DNA of 34,907 nt from Bacteroidales bacterium (GTDB lineage Bacteria; Bacteroidota; Bacteroidia; Bacteroidales; P3). The notes under the pieces were generated by a model. That model made no database searches. It had not been told where the DNA came from and was given only the letters and a program-made list of their open reading frames with translations. This document shows positions 16,265 to 25,221 of this stretch, piece by piece; the stretch's first letter is position 1, and every line of letters starts with the position of its first letter. The stretch spans positions 1 to 34,907 of the forward strand of contig JAFVBF010000003.1 of assembly GCA_017480145.1 (NCBI GenBank). Reading direction: 5' to 3'. Both the position numbers and the translations under genes were made by a program.

Positions 16265-17260
16265 ATGAACACCGACGACATCACGATGAATGAGTTGTCG
16301 AACGACGGCTCGGCGATATACATTTACAAGAGCAGCAAGATTGGCACTTGGACGGCCTACGGACGCAGTGGTTTTGCTTTAAGGGTGATGGCTTTGAAGG
16401 TTGGCATCGCACACCTCGTTTCGTTTGCTGATAGGCTGAAGCTGCCAGCGGTGACGGTGGACGAGGCAACATACTATAACTTTACCAAGGTCGTCCAAGC
16501 CACCAATGATGAGAATCAAAGTTTTCATTACATCAATCCTCTCGTTTTTGACGAACAGGCCTACGGTGACTGGGTATGTGAACTCACACCGCGAATCAGT
16601 GTACAGACTACGGCTACCATTGACGACATGGTGCCCGACATGCGGTTCATCCGCGACAACATGACCGTCTTCGAGCATGAAATAAAACGTCTCATTGACC
16701 TGTTTGTCTCTGCCGTCGTGATGCTCATCTTCTCACCACTCTTCATCGTCATATTCCTTGCCGTAAAATTAGAGGACGGAGGTCCAGCGATATATCGACA
16801 AGAGAGAATAGGCCGCTTTGGCCGCCCATTCTACATATTGAAATTCCGCTCCATGCGGACAGATGCTGAGAAGTTTGGTCCTGCATTGAGCCATCAAGGG
16901 GGTGACAACGATCCGAGACTGACAAAAGTAGGCAAGTTTATACGCTCGCATCACCTTGATGAATTGCCTCAATTGTGGAATGTCTTTAGGGGTGACATGG
17001 CCTTTGTGGGTCATAGACCCGAGCGGAAGTACTTCATCGACCAGATAAAACAAGTCGATCCGCGCTACGACTACCTGTATCAGATAAGACCTGGTGTGAC
17101 CAGCTATGCCACCCTCTACAACGGCTATACCGACACAATAGAGAAGATGGTCAAACGCCTTGAATACGACCTCTACTACCTTGAGCACAGGAGTCTATGG
17201 TTCGATATCAAAATCCTATGGCGTACCTTTACCAGCATCATCTTTGGAAAAAAGATATAA
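16265..17260 (+). CDS. Undecaprenyl-phosphate sugar-1-phosphate transferase (monotopic phosphoglycosyl transferase)
   Basis: A 331-residue protein. The C-terminal 190 residues form the bacterial sugar transferase domain: a hydrophobic re-entrant helix at about 143-167, EDGGPAIYRQERIGRFGRPF, KFRSMRTDAE with D200 and E202 as the likely catalytic pair, then LDELPQLWNVFRGDMAFVGHRPE and the RPGVTSYATLY stretch. It places the first sugar phosphate of the repeat unit on undecaprenyl phosphate at the inner membrane. The first 135 residues form an extra cytoplasmic domain of unknown function, without the four-helix membrane part of WbaP or WcaJ. It is preceded by 238 bases in which I see no gene. Confidence 0.92.
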   Translation: MNTDDITMNELSNDGSAIYIYKSSKIGTWTAYGRSGFALRVMALKVGIAHLVSFADRLKLPAVTVDEATYYNFTKVVQATNDENQSFHYINPLVFDEQAYGDWVCELTPRISVQTTATIDDMVPDMRFIRDNMTVFEHEIKRLIDLFVSAVVMLIFSPLFIVIFLAVKLEDGGPAIYRQERIGRFGRPFYILKFRSMRTDAEKFGPALSHQGGDNDPRLTKVGKFIRSHHLDELPQLWNVFRGDMAFVGHRPERKYFIDQIKQVDPRYDYLYQIRPGVTSYATLYNGYTDTIEKMVKRLEYDLYYLEHRSLWFDIKILWRTFTSIIFGKKI

Positions 17261-17344
17261 AACGTAGCCGCAAGTCCACATCAACTTCAGGATTGTATCC
17301 GTAACGATACGGAGCAAGTACAACTTAATTACCATCATCAAAAT

Positions 17345-17557
17345 ATGGAAGAGACAAACTATAAACAGCAAGACATCGAGGCTATAACATCCTATCTTCT
17401 CGGAAAGAAGAATGTTTCTGTTAGCGACATCATGGCACATAGTGGAGCGAACCGCCTACGGGTGTACAGCATCCTCTTCGAACTGGAGCAGGAAGGAAAA
17501 CTTATCGTGACCGAGAGAGAAACACTCGGTGCCGTCAAAACGGTAAGCTTGCTGTGA
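17345..17557 (+). CDS. Small winged-helix-like protein
   Basis: A 70-residue protein with the pattern of a small winged helix-turn-helix: a first helix (QQDIEAITSYLLGK), a VSVSDIMAHSGANRLRVYSILFELEQEGK segment that fits helix-turn-recognition helix, and a short wing (LIVTERETLGAVKTVSLL). I do not recognise a named family. Its position between the last polysaccharide gene and a recombinase-like gene suggests local control of the locus or help in recombination, but this is inference. Confidence 0.6.
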   Translation: MEETNYKQQDIEAITSYLLGKKNVSVSDIMAHSGANRLRVYSILFELEQEGKLIVTERETLGAVKTVSLL

Positions 17558-17673
17558 GACAATCGCAACATTTCCTTTTTTTATTACCGACCAATTTTTC
17601 GCATAATGCGAAGCCACCGATACTGAATTCTATTCATAGAAAGTAGAATCAGTGACGTATAAAACAACGGAAG

Positions 17674-18801
17674 ATGGGAAAGATACTTACATGTAAGACA
17701 ATTGAGGACTATGTGGCCATGCGGGACGATTGGAATTCCAAGTCGACACGGCAGGGCTATGAGGCTTTGGTTTGTCAATTGAGAGCCTTTGCAAACTTTG
17801 TGGGAGCACAACGTGGTGATGTTTTCTCTGAGTTGGGAAGAATCGGGGATGGCAATTATGTGTGGACGAAGGATGAAGGAAACGAGATTGGGGAAGATAA
17901 AACCAGAGGAATACGTCGCAGTCAGGAGGTGTCAACGAACGGAGCAGGAGGAGAACGTAACAAGGATGGAGCACAGAAAGGAGATGGTGTTGGTGTTCAA
18001 GGTCGAAATGGTAAACAAGGACAAAAGATCTCGGCAGAAAAAGCGCAGGAATTCTATCGGACGAGAGTCATAGATGCAGTCTTCTTTCAAGGCTTTGCTC
18101 AGTTCCTTTTGAGAAATGTTAAGCCGTCAACGGCGCGAGGCTATTTGGAGAAGTTGCGGGCACTCATTCGGCAGTTGATACGTCAAGGGGTCGTGGAAGA
18201 GATGCCTTTGCAGGATATATCAGATCTGTTCCCACAAAGTGAGGATGCAGAGAAGGTCTTTCTGACGCGAGAAGAGTTGCGGAGTTTGCGGCAGGCCAGT
18301 TGCCCGACAGAAAGCACAAAACAGGCTTTTCTTTTCTCATGTTACACGGGATTATTGAAAGGCGAGGTTAAAGAATTGCAGTGGGACAACATACGATATA
18401 GTGGAACAGGCCTTACGCTCAGCCGACCAGTGGAGAACAGCAGAGAGATGGTGAAAGTTCCGCTGATAGAGCCCGCACGAGAAATCATCAGCGCCTTGGA
18501 GCGCGATTATGCTTCTATTCCGCAGGCGCAGCGAGATGACCATGTATTTCATCTGTTGAGCAACACAACCATCAGTTCTCACTTGCGTTCATGGGCAAAG
18601 GAGGCTGGGATAAAGAAGAACATCAACTACATGACCAGTCGACACACGTTTGCTACCATAGCTTTGCGTGCCGGAGTGGATTTGTATGTGGTTGCAAAAT
18701 GGTGTGGGTACAGCAACGTGAGTTCGGCCGAGGTATATGCCGATTTGGTAGGACGCAACTTGCAAACAGACGGAGACGTCTTAGAAGCTGCTTTTGCATA
18801 G
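17674..18801 (+). CDS. Tyrosine recombinase family protein with altered catalytic residues
   Basis: A 375-residue protein with the plan of a phage-integrase family recombinase: an N-terminal SAM-like domain (split, 20-45 and 133-190) and a C-terminal catalytic domain. The first catalytic arginine (TGLR in relatives) is L228 in CYTGLLKGEVKELQW, the HxxR histidine is M320 in NYMTSRHTFAT, and the LGH position is Y346 in WCGYSN. R323, H324 and the nucleophile Y355 in AEVYADLV are kept. A Gly/Lys/Glu-rich, low-complexity stretch (about 66-120) interrupts the N-terminal domain. It may be inactive as a recombinase or work in an unusual way. A hairpin terminator follows. Confidence 0.85.
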   Translation: MGKILTCKTIEDYVAMRDDWNSKSTRQGYEALVCQLRAFANFVGAQRGDVFSELGRIGDGNYVWTKDEGNEIGEDKTRGIRRSQEVSTNGAGGERNKDGAQKGDGVGVQGRNGKQGQKISAEKAQEFYRTRVIDAVFFQGFAQFLLRNVKPSTARGYLEKLRALIRQLIRQGVVEEMPLQDISDLFPQSEDAEKVFLTREELRSLRQASCPTESTKQAFLFSCYTGLLKGEVKELQWDNIRYSGTGLTLSRPVENSREMVKVPLIEPAREIISALERDYASIPQAQRDDHVFHLLSNTTISSHLRSWAKEAGIKKNINYMTSRHTFATIALRAGVDLYVVAKWCGYSNVSSAEVYADLVGRNLQTDGDVLEAAFA

Positions 18802-18851
18802 GGGAGAGACAAAAATAAAGAAGACATAGTTTTATACATTTTGATGCAGGG

Positions 18852-18891
18852 AGGGGTGACTCGGAGAGAAAATCTCGTGTCGCCCTTTTTT
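18852..18891 (+). terminator. Rho-independent terminator after the recombinase gene
   Basis: An imperfect hairpin pairs AGGGGTGACTCGGAGA with TCTCGTGTCGCCCT and runs into six T. It lies about 50 bases after the recombinase stop codon. Confidence 0.62.
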
Positions 18892-19115
18892 GTTGAGAGA
18901 GGTACGGAATTGTGGATGGAAGGAACAAGTGTGACTTCAAGGACAAGGGCACATCTCTTTCGTTTTGAAGGGTGGAGTGTAGCTCGATGTCCGCATTTGA
19001 AGAAAGATGAAGTGCATTAGAAAACCGATAGTGGAGAAGGTTGTGGAGTAGCGAGACGGGAGGAAGTGCGTTGCTTCTCGGGAGGTAGAGCGTCTGATGT
19101 GCCTTCGGAAATGTT

Positions 19116-19152
19116 AAGCGGCGTGTCAAAAATGTTTTTTGACACGCCGCTT
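19116..19152. terminator. Strong bidirectional hairpin terminator
   Basis: A perfect 17-base stem, AAGCGGCGTGTCAAAAA (19116-19132) and its reverse complement (19136-19152), with a three-base loop. T-rich sequence follows on the plus strand. It can end the minus-strand lipoprotein transcript, whose stop is 66 bases away, and any plus-strand readthrough. Confidence 0.85.
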
Positions 19153-19217
19153 TGCTTTTCTTTTGAGAAACATTTACAGACACAAGTCAACGTTTCTCAG
19201 AGTGGGAAGCTCTGGCC

Positions 19218-19736
19218 TTACTGTTTGGTGGCAGTGTAGCTCATGGTTCCCGTCACGGGAATGTTCAAACCGCTGTAGGAAACATTTCCGTTGGCGTTCG
19301 AAGTCCAACTCATCTTGCCGTCAACAGGATTGGGGATAGTGTTGTGGGTGATGGTGAAGTCGATGGGCAGATCTTGCAAGAAGTCGATGGGGAGGTCCTG
19401 CATGGTCTCGCTGTAGCTTTGTTTGTCGAGATGCAACCCTTTTTCGTCAGCCACTCCCGTTGCGTTGTGTCCATCCATCAGAACTTTCACACGACCTTCG
19501 GTTCCGTCAAGGGTGATGGTTGCTGTTGTGTGCCGAGTGGGAACGTTCACGTTCCGTTCACCAATCATATCGGTGGTTACGGTGAGGTTTGCGGTGTAGT
19601 CCACGTTCCATTTTCCGACAAATTTTTCAGCCGGATTGGTGTTGGAATCATTTCCGTTCTTGTCATTTCCATCATCTGTACAGGCAGCAAAACTTAAAGC
19701 CAATGCCGTACAAAAACATACAATTAGTTTCTTCAT
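19218..19736 (-). CDS. Small predicted lipoprotein
   Basis: A 172-residue protein. The start at 19736 is chosen because MKKLIVCFCTALALSFAAC is a full lipoprotein signal with the lipidated cysteine at residue 19; a longer in-frame extension adds only A+T-rich promoter sequence. After an Asp/Asn-rich linker (TDDGNDKNGNDSN) comes FVGKWNVDYTANLTV, then strands rich in Thr and Asn ending in GTMSYTATKQ. This is the look of small Bacteroidetes lipocalin-like or beta-barrel lipoproteins. I do not recognise a specific family. It is transcribed alone from a clear Bacteroidetes promoter. Confidence 0.8.
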   Translation of the reverse strand: MKKLIVCFCTALALSFAACTDDGNDKNGNDSNTNPAEKFVGKWNVDYTANLTVTTDMIGERNVNVPTRHTTATITLDGTEGRVKVLMDGHNATGVADEKGLHLDKQSYSETMQDLPIDFLQDLPIDFTITHNTIPNPVDGKMSWTSNANGNVSYSGLNIPVTGTMSYTATKQ

Positions 19737-19768
19737 TTTTTGTTGTTTTTTGAGGTTTGTTAGTGATG

Positions 19769-19800
19769 CAAAGATACACATAAATATGTATGTGAACAAA
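19769..19800 (-). promoter_or_regulatory. Bacteroidetes-type promoter for the small lipoprotein
   Basis: On the minus strand, TTTG (19800-19797) is followed after 20 bases by TATCTTTG (19776-19769). This fits the Bacteroidetes -33 TTTG and -7 TAnnTTTG consensus and its usual spacing. The start codon is about 33 bases downstream. Confidence 0.75.
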
Positions 19801-19991
19801 AAAACGTTGTCGAGCTATCCTCGCTGAGTGTTCAGCGTTAGTTTTGCTCGTGACGTACACCTCGGTGGTTTTCCGGTTCGAGACAAAAGGCGTCGGTCCG
19901 CGCTATCGAATGTGCGGACGAAGTCGTCTGCGTTCACTTCGTGTCACTCCTGCCCGTACGGTGCGGGCTTGGTGGGGGAGGGGAAAAAGCG

Positions 19992-19999
19992 TATTTTTG
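19992..19999 (+). promoter_or_regulatory. Candidate -7 box upstream of uvrB
   Basis: TATTTTTG matches the Bacteroidetes -7 consensus about 47 bases before the uvrB start. A clear -33 TTTG is not seen at the right distance. Confidence 0.5.
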
Positions 20000-20046
20000 C
20001 ATCTTCTTTCGCAAATAGGTTTTGCATACAAAAGCGTAACGTAAGG

Positions 20047-22257
20047 ATGGACTTTGAATTGGTTTCGGACTTTGCTCCCATGGGCGATCAGCCGGAGGCT
20101 ATCAGGCAGTTGACCGACGGAGTCAGACAGGGTCAGCAGGCCCAGGTGTTGCTGGGTGTGACGGGCTCGGGCAAGACCTTTACGGTGGCCAATGTCATTG
20201 CTCAGTTGGGACGACCTACGCTGGTGATGAGCCACAACAAAACGTTGGCAGCACAGTTGTATGGCGAGTTCAAGCAGTTTTTTCCGCACAATGCGGTGGA
20301 ATACTTTGTTTCATATTACGATTATTACCAGCCGGAAGCCTATATTCCAGCCACAAATACCTACATCGAGAAAGACCTTGCCATCAACCAAGAGCTGGAC
20401 AAGTTGCGTCTGCGGGCTTCGTCGGCGTTGCTCTCTGGGCGTCGAGACGTGATTGTTGTATGTTCTGTCTCGTGCATCTATGGCATTGGAAATCCAGAGG
20501 AGTTCAAGCGAGGCACTTTGCACATTCGTCGGGGGCAGCGCCTCTCCAGAGATGGCTTGTTGATGGGGCTGCTGGAGGCCCAATATTCGCGCAACGAGAT
20601 AGAATTCATTAATGGGCGTTTCCGTGTCAAGGGCGATACGGTGGACATCTTCCCCTCTTTTGCCGACTTTTGTTACCGGGTGAGTTTGTGGGACGACGAG
20701 GTGGAGAGCCTGGAATGCTTCGACCCGGTGAGTGGTCAGCGGTTGGAACGGTTCGAGGAGGTGACGATTTATCCTGCGTCCAATTTTCTGACCTCCAAAG
20801 AGAGCTTGGCCGAAGCGTTGCTGCAGATACAACACGACATGTATGAGCGTCGAGACTACTTCAACAGCGTGGGAAAACATTTGGAGGCCAAGAGGCTGGA
20901 AGAGCGGGTGAACTACGATGTGGAAATGATTCAAGAGCTGGGCTACTGCAGCGGCATCGAAAACTACTCTCGCTACTTTGATGGTCGCAGTGCCGGTTCG
21001 AGGCCTTTCTGCTTGTTGGACTATTTTCCCGACGATTTTCTGCTGGTGGTGGACGAAAGCCACGTGACGGTGCCTCAGATTCGGGCCATGTTTGGAGGCG
21101 ACCGCTCTCGCAAAACGGCTTTGGTGGATTATGGCTTCCGGCTCCCTTCAGCTTTGGACAACCGTCCGCTGACCTTCGATGAGTTTCATTCCCTCACTGG
21201 TCAGACCATCTACATCAGTGCCACGCCAGCCGACTTCGAATTGGCCGAAGCGGAAGGGGTTGTGGTGGAACAGGTCATTCGGCCAACCGGTCTTTTAGAC
21301 CCCGTGGTGGAGGTGCGACCGGCCGTGAGCCAGGTGGACGACTTGTTGGATGAGATAGAAGACACCGTAGACAAGGGAGAACGTGTGTTGGTGACCACGC
21401 TGACCAAGCGTATGGCCGAGGAGTTGAGCAGCTATCTGGTCAACCTCGGCATCAAGACGGCCTATGTCCACTCCGATGTAGACACCTTGGAACGTGTGGA
21501 GATTATGCGCGATTTGCGATTGGGAGTCTATGACGTATTGGTCGGTGTCAATCTGTTGCGCGAGGGGCTGGATTTGCCGGAGGTTTCTTTGGTGGCTATT
21601 CTCGATGCAGACAAAGAGGGCTTTTTGCGCAGCGATCGCGCCATGATACAGACCATTGGTCGAGCCGCCCGCAATGTCCACAGTCGCGCCATTCTCTATG
21701 GCGACCACATCACCGGCAGTATGCAACGTGCCATAGACGAGACCAACCGACATCGGGAGAAGCAATTGCGATATAATATAGAGCATGGCATCGTGCCGCG
21801 TCAAATTGTGAAAAGCACCGCAGCCATCTTGGGACAGACCTCGGTGATTGAGCGAGCCGCCGAAGAGCGGGAAGACTACCACCCGGTCCCTCTTCCGGAG
21901 CAGGCCAACATTGCCGCCTCGCCTTATGCGATGAATATGCAGGCGTCGTCCGGAACCGGAGTGCGCGAGTCTCAAGCCCAGTACAGGCGCAGCAATTCGT
22001 CCCGTCTGCCTGTCGCAGATTCAGAAGCGCGTGCGGATGAGGACTGGGACGACGCCGTGGCAGAAAAAAAAGGAGACGTGGCAACCGCATCCGCGACCAT
22101 AGACCGACGGAGCAAGGAGCAATTGCGAAAAGATATTCGCGAGGCACAACGCAAAATGCAACGTGCCGCAAAAGAGATGGACTTCATGGCCGCTGCCCGT
22201 TATAGGGATGAAATCAAGTCGATGCAGGCCGCCCTCGAGACGGCGCGAGGCGAATGA
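20047..22257 (+). CDS. uvrB: Excinuclease ABC subunit B, UvrB
   Basis: A 736-residue UvrB. The start [19 protein letters not shown] is the standard N terminus, so the longer open frame upstream is not used. Walker A GVTGSGKT is at 37-44, the beta-hairpin [18 protein letters not shown] at about 90-107 inserts into [14 protein letters not shown] is the helicase motif II, and [21 protein letters not shown] with QTIGRAARN are later helicase motifs. The C-terminal UVR motif ([20 protein letters not shown] onward) binds UvrC. The protein works with UvrA and UvrC in nucleotide excision repair. It is longer than Escherichia coli UvrB because of a low-complexity linker of some 60 residues before the UVR motif. 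Confidence 0.97.
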   Translation: MDFELVSDFAPMGDQPEAIRQLTDGVRQGQQAQVLLGVTGSGKTFTVANVIAQLGRPTLVMSHNKTLAAQLYGEFKQFFPHNAVEYFVSYYDYYQPEAYIPATNTYIEKDLAINQELDKLRLRASSALLSGRRDVIVVCSVSCIYGIGNPEEFKRGTLHIRRGQRLSRDGLLMGLLEAQYSRNEIEFINGRFRVKGDTVDIFPSFADFCYRVSLWDDEVESLECFDPVSGQRLERFEEVTIYPASNFLTSKESLAEALLQIQHDMYERRDYFNSVGKHLEAKRLEERVNYDVEMIQELGYCSGIENYSRYFDGRSAGSRPFCLLDYFPDDFLLVVDESHVTVPQIRAMFGGDRSRKTALVDYGFRLPSALDNRPLTFDEFHSLTGQTIYISATPADFELAEAEGVVVEQVIRPTGLLDPVVEVRPAVSQVDDLLDEIEDTVDKGERVLVTTLTKRMAEELSSYLVNLGIKTAYVHSDVDTLERVEIMRDLRLGVYDVLVGVNLLREGLDLPEVSLVAILDADKEGFLRSDRAMIQTIGRAARNVHSRAILYGDHITGSMQRAIDETNRHREKQLRYNIEHGIVPRQIVKSTAAILGQTSVIERAAEEREDYHPVPLPEQANIAASPYAMNMQASSGTGVRESQAQYRRSNSSRLPVADSEARADEDWDDAVAEKKGDVATASATIDRRSKEQLRKDIREAQRKMQRAAKEMDFMAAARYRDEIKSMQAALETARGE

Positions 22258-22745
22258 CAGATTCTGTGCCACTTGAAGGCACGCAAGGCAGCCTCCATGA
22301 GCATGACGTGGTGGCCATCTGTCTCGCAAAATCACATGCGACCCACAGGTTCACCTCGTGTTGTAGAGTCTTATTGTTTTGCCATCCCTCCAAAAACAAT
22401 TCGGAGATAGGGGAGAGGCCTTGCTTCAAAGTAAGGTCGCATGTCCGTGTGGCGCTCGGAAGTAGCCGCATAAACGACGCATGCTCGTTCGACGATGTGC
22501 GTCATGACGGGTCGTCTCCTCAAGGAGGGCAGTTTTGACCAATCCGTAACAGCCGCTAAGGCATTCGTCGGAGTGTCTGTCGACATGAGGGAAACGTCAT
22601 CGTGGACATACTTCACGACAGATAAGAGAACGAAAATGAGATAATCTTCTGCATGACGGCAGTAAAGCCGGGGACTGTGTCAGAAAAAAGAAAGAGGGAG
22701 TTTCGCTTGCGAAACTCCCTCTTGTCAGATGTAGTCTGTGGTCGT
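22258..22745. other. Intergenic region between uvrB and the M13 peptidase gene
   Basis: About 490 bases between converging genes. It contains the pepO terminator near its right end and a broken hairpin at 22476-22503 (GACGCA with TGCGTC and an inner TCGT/ACGA). No gene is supported. Confidence 0.65.
22681..22723 (-). terminator. Rho-independent terminator of the M13 peptidase gene
   Basis: A perfect 15-base stem, AAGAGGGAGTTTCGC (22692-22706) and its reverse complement (22709-22723). Read on the minus strand it is followed by TTTCTTTTTTC. It lies 23 bases after the peptidase stop codon. Confidence 0.88.
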
Positions 22746-24791
22746 TTACCAGAGTTTGGCTCTCTTTTCGGGTGCCAGCCACATGCCGTTGCCTTCCTTC
22801 ACGTTCCAGGTCTCTATGAATTCCGTGATGTTCGGCAGGGTGGCGTTCACGCGCCAGCGTCCCAACGAATGAACATCGTTGTTCGTGAGGAAGATGATTT
22901 GCTCCGTGGTGATGTTCGAGGCCCAAACGTTGGCGTAGGCCAGGAAGAAGCGTTGCTCGGGCGTAAAGCCGTCCATTTCTTCTTTGTTCACCTGTTTGCG
23001 CTCCATGGCTTTTTGCATGGCAAGGAAAGCTAAATGTATGCCACCGTTGTCAGCGATGTTTTCACCCAGCGTAAGTTCACCGTTGGCGTAGGTTTCGGGG
23101 TCATCCAGCACTTTGATGGCGCTGAAGTGGTCGGCCAAGACCTTGGCGTTGGCCTTGAAGTTCTCGGCGTCGCTCGGTTGCCACCAGTCGCTGAGGTTTC
23201 CATCCTTGTCGTATTGACGGCCTTGATCGTCGAAGCCATGCGTCATCTCGTGTCCTATGACCACACCAATGGCACCATAGTTGGCAGCGTCGTCGGCATG
23301 GAGGTCGAAGAAGGGAGGCTGCAGGATGCCTGCCGGGAAGCAGATCTCGTTTGTCGTCGGATTGTAGTAGGCGTTCACCGTCTGCGGTGTCATTTGCCAT
23401 TCGTCACGGTCTGTGGGCTTATTGATTTTACTCAACATGTAGTCCACGTCGAAGCGGTTGCTACGAAGAATATTGGCGAAATAACTATCGTTGGAGACTT
23501 CCAGTTTCGAGTAGTCACGCCATTTGTCGGGATAGCCAACCTTCACGTAAATGGCTCCCAGCTTCTGCAGTGCAGCATCTTTGGTGGCTTGATCCATCCA
23601 AGTTGCCTGTTTGATGCGTTCGCCGAAGGCCTCTTGCAGGTTGTTGATGAGCGTCACCATGCGGTCTTTGGCCTCTTTTGGGAAGTATTTTGCCACGTAC
23701 ATCTGGCCAATTGCTTCGCCCGTGGCACCATTCAGAGCGTTGGTAACCCGTTTCCAACGGGGTCTTTGCTGCTGCTGACCGGAGACCAGACGGCCAAAGT
23801 ATTCAAAGTTGGCGGTCACAAAGTCGTCGCTCAAGTAAGAGGCGGCAGTGTTGATTACATTCCATGCATAGTAGGCCTTGATACTCTCCAGATTTTCCTC
23901 GGCCAATACCTTGGAAACTTCCGTCATGTACTCAGGCTGTGCCACGTTAAACTTGCCCACGTTTTCGACACCCATGGCAGGGAAGTATTCGTTGAAGCGG
24001 ATGTTCGGAGCCACAGCGTTTGCTTCGTTGGTGGTCATTTTGTGGAACGTTTTGTACGGGTCACGATTGGTGAGCTTGTCGTAGTGAGCTTTCGCCAGAC
24101 GGGTCTCGAGCTTCATCACCATCTGAGCCAAAGCTTCAGCCGGCAGTCCGCTGATTTTGTCGTAGCCAGCGAGGGCGAATTCGGCAGACATCAAGTTCAG
24201 GTACCCTTCGCGATGCTTGGCCGAGACTTCGTCAGTCTTCAGATATTCGTCACGGTCTCCCATGCCGAGTCCTGTTTGGTAGACCCAACCGATGGTCATG
24301 GAAGCGTCGTCGAAGTCGGCTTCACCAAAGATGCCGAAGTAGGGATCGATGCCTTGACGATGCAGGGCTATCATCTCTTGATAGGCGCCTTCACGATCTT
24401 TGATGTTGGCAATCTCGTTCAGCAACGGCTGAATGGGGGCTGCACCTTGCTCTTGCAAGGTCGTTGAGTCCATGCCTACATTGTAGAACATGGCAATTTT
24501 TTCGGCCAGCGACCCGGTAGCATTGTTGGCGGTCACGATGCTGTCGATGAGGTTACGCATCTGGTCGCGGTTGTCTTCGGCAAGTTTGTCGAACGTGCCG
24601 AAGCGTGCGTGCTCGGGATCCAAGGGATTGTTTGCCATCCAACCGCCGCAAGCGTACTGGTAGAAGTCCTCTACTGGGTTGGCTTGTGTGTCAAGGTTGT
24701 CGAGATAGATTCCCGAGGTCAGCTCGCCCTTCTTGGGACCGCAGGCTGCAAGGAGACTCACGCTCATGATTGTAATCAGTGTTTTTTTCAT
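22746..24791 (-). CDS. M13 family zinc metallopeptidase lipoprotein (PepO-like)
   Basis: A 681-residue neprilysin-family peptidase. The start at 24791 gives MKKTLITIMSVSLLAACGPKKG, a lipoprotein signal; upstream in-frame codons belong to the leader. The zinc site is HEMTH in GVVIGHEMTHGFDDQGR at about 512, and GENIADNGG at about 577 supplies the third ligand. The N-terminal domain starts with NPVEDFYQYACGGWM, typical of the M13 N-terminal lobe, and the protein ends in the M13 signature NEGNGMW-like KEGNGMWLAPEKRAKLW. It should cleave small peptides at the cell envelope. It forms a single-gene unit with its own terminator. Confidence 0.93.
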   Translation of the reverse strand: MKKTLITIMSVSLLAACGPKKGELTSGIYLDNLDTQANPVEDFYQYACGGWMANNPLDPEHARFGTFDKLAEDNRDQMRNLIDSIVTANNATGSLAEKIAMFYNVGMDSTTLQEQGAAPIQPLLNEIANIKDREGAYQEMIALHRQGIDPYFGIFGEADFDDASMTIGWVYQTGLGMGDRDEYLKTDEVSAKHREGYLNLMSAEFALAGYDKISGLPAEALAQMVMKLETRLAKAHYDKLTNRDPYKTFHKMTTNEANAVAPNIRFNEYFPAMGVENVGKFNVAQPEYMTEVSKVLAEENLESIKAYYAWNVINTAASYLSDDFVTANFEYFGRLVSGQQQQRPRWKRVTNALNGATGEAIGQMYVAKYFPKEAKDRMVTLINNLQEAFGERIKQATWMDQATKDAALQKLGAIYVKVGYPDKWRDYSKLEVSNDSYFANILRSNRFDVDYMLSKINKPTDRDEWQMTPQTVNAYYNPTTNEICFPAGILQPPFFDLHADDAANYGAIGVVIGHEMTHGFDDQGRQYDKDGNLSDWWQPSDAENFKANAKVLADHFSAIKVLDDPETYANGELTLGENIADNGGIHLAFLAMQKAMERKQVNKEEMDGFTPEQRFFLAYANVWASNITTEQIIFLTNNDVHSLGRWRVNATLPNITEFIETWNVKEGNGMWLAPEKRAKLW

Positions 24792-25221
24792 TTTAATATG
24801 TATTGATAATTTTTCTGTCGCTGTTTTCCTATGATGCTTCGTGCTGTTGTTTTTGAACGTCTGCATTTTGCTGGCGCCCTTCATACCTTTTACGACAGCA
24901 GAAACAAAGCGCAAAAATACACTTTTTTCTTAACAGACAGTGTTTCTTACGGTGTTTGTGTCGTGAAGAAACGTGTGTGGCCACCCATGAGGAGGTCTCG
25001 AGTCGCGTCTGGCGAGGCGTCTATGCTGTCAGAGTTTCATTTATCTTCAAAGGAAGTAAATGAGAAGTAAAGGAAATGAGGAAAATCTCTTCCGTCGACT
25101 GGCAACTCAGTGTGCTGGAAACAGCCAAAAGCAAAAGAGGATGGCTGTGAAAAAGAGGCACAACAAAATTTAGTTGTCAGGAAACGGGATGGAATCCGAG
25201 GAGAGGGAACGGGAAGAGGTG
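24792..25221. other. Intergenic region upstream of the M13 peptidase
   Basis: This 430-base stretch holds the candidate peptidase promoter near 24912-24919 and a weak hairpin ACAGCCA/TGGCTGT at 25121-25148 that could end the MATE transcript. No gene is supported; small open frames lack conserved sequence. Confidence 0.6.
24912..24919 (-). promoter_or_regulatory. Candidate -7 box of the M13 peptidase gene
   Basis: On the minus strand TATTTTTG matches the Bacteroidetes -7 consensus about 120 bases before the start codon, which would leave a long leader. No matching -33 TTTG is seen. Confidence 0.45.

Larger units (their letters stand above)
18802..19217. other. Intergenic region between recombinase and lipoprotein genes
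   Basis: This gap of about 415 bases separates two converging genes. It holds two hairpin terminators (18852-18891 and 19116-19152). No convincing gene, RNA gene or attachment site is seen in the rest. Confidence 0.7.

Noticed and set aside
19828-20046. Upstream extension of uvrB
   Set aside because: The extra 73 codons show no conservation and cover the candidate promoter; the standard UvrB N terminus starts at 20047.
22476-22503. Broken hairpin as a possible small RNA
   Set aside because: There is no promoter or T-run beside it, so it is only noted within the intergenic region.
23034-24467. Long plus-strand open frame of 477 codons
   Set aside because: It lies entirely antisense to the well-supported M13 peptidase gene and its translation has no recognisable domain.
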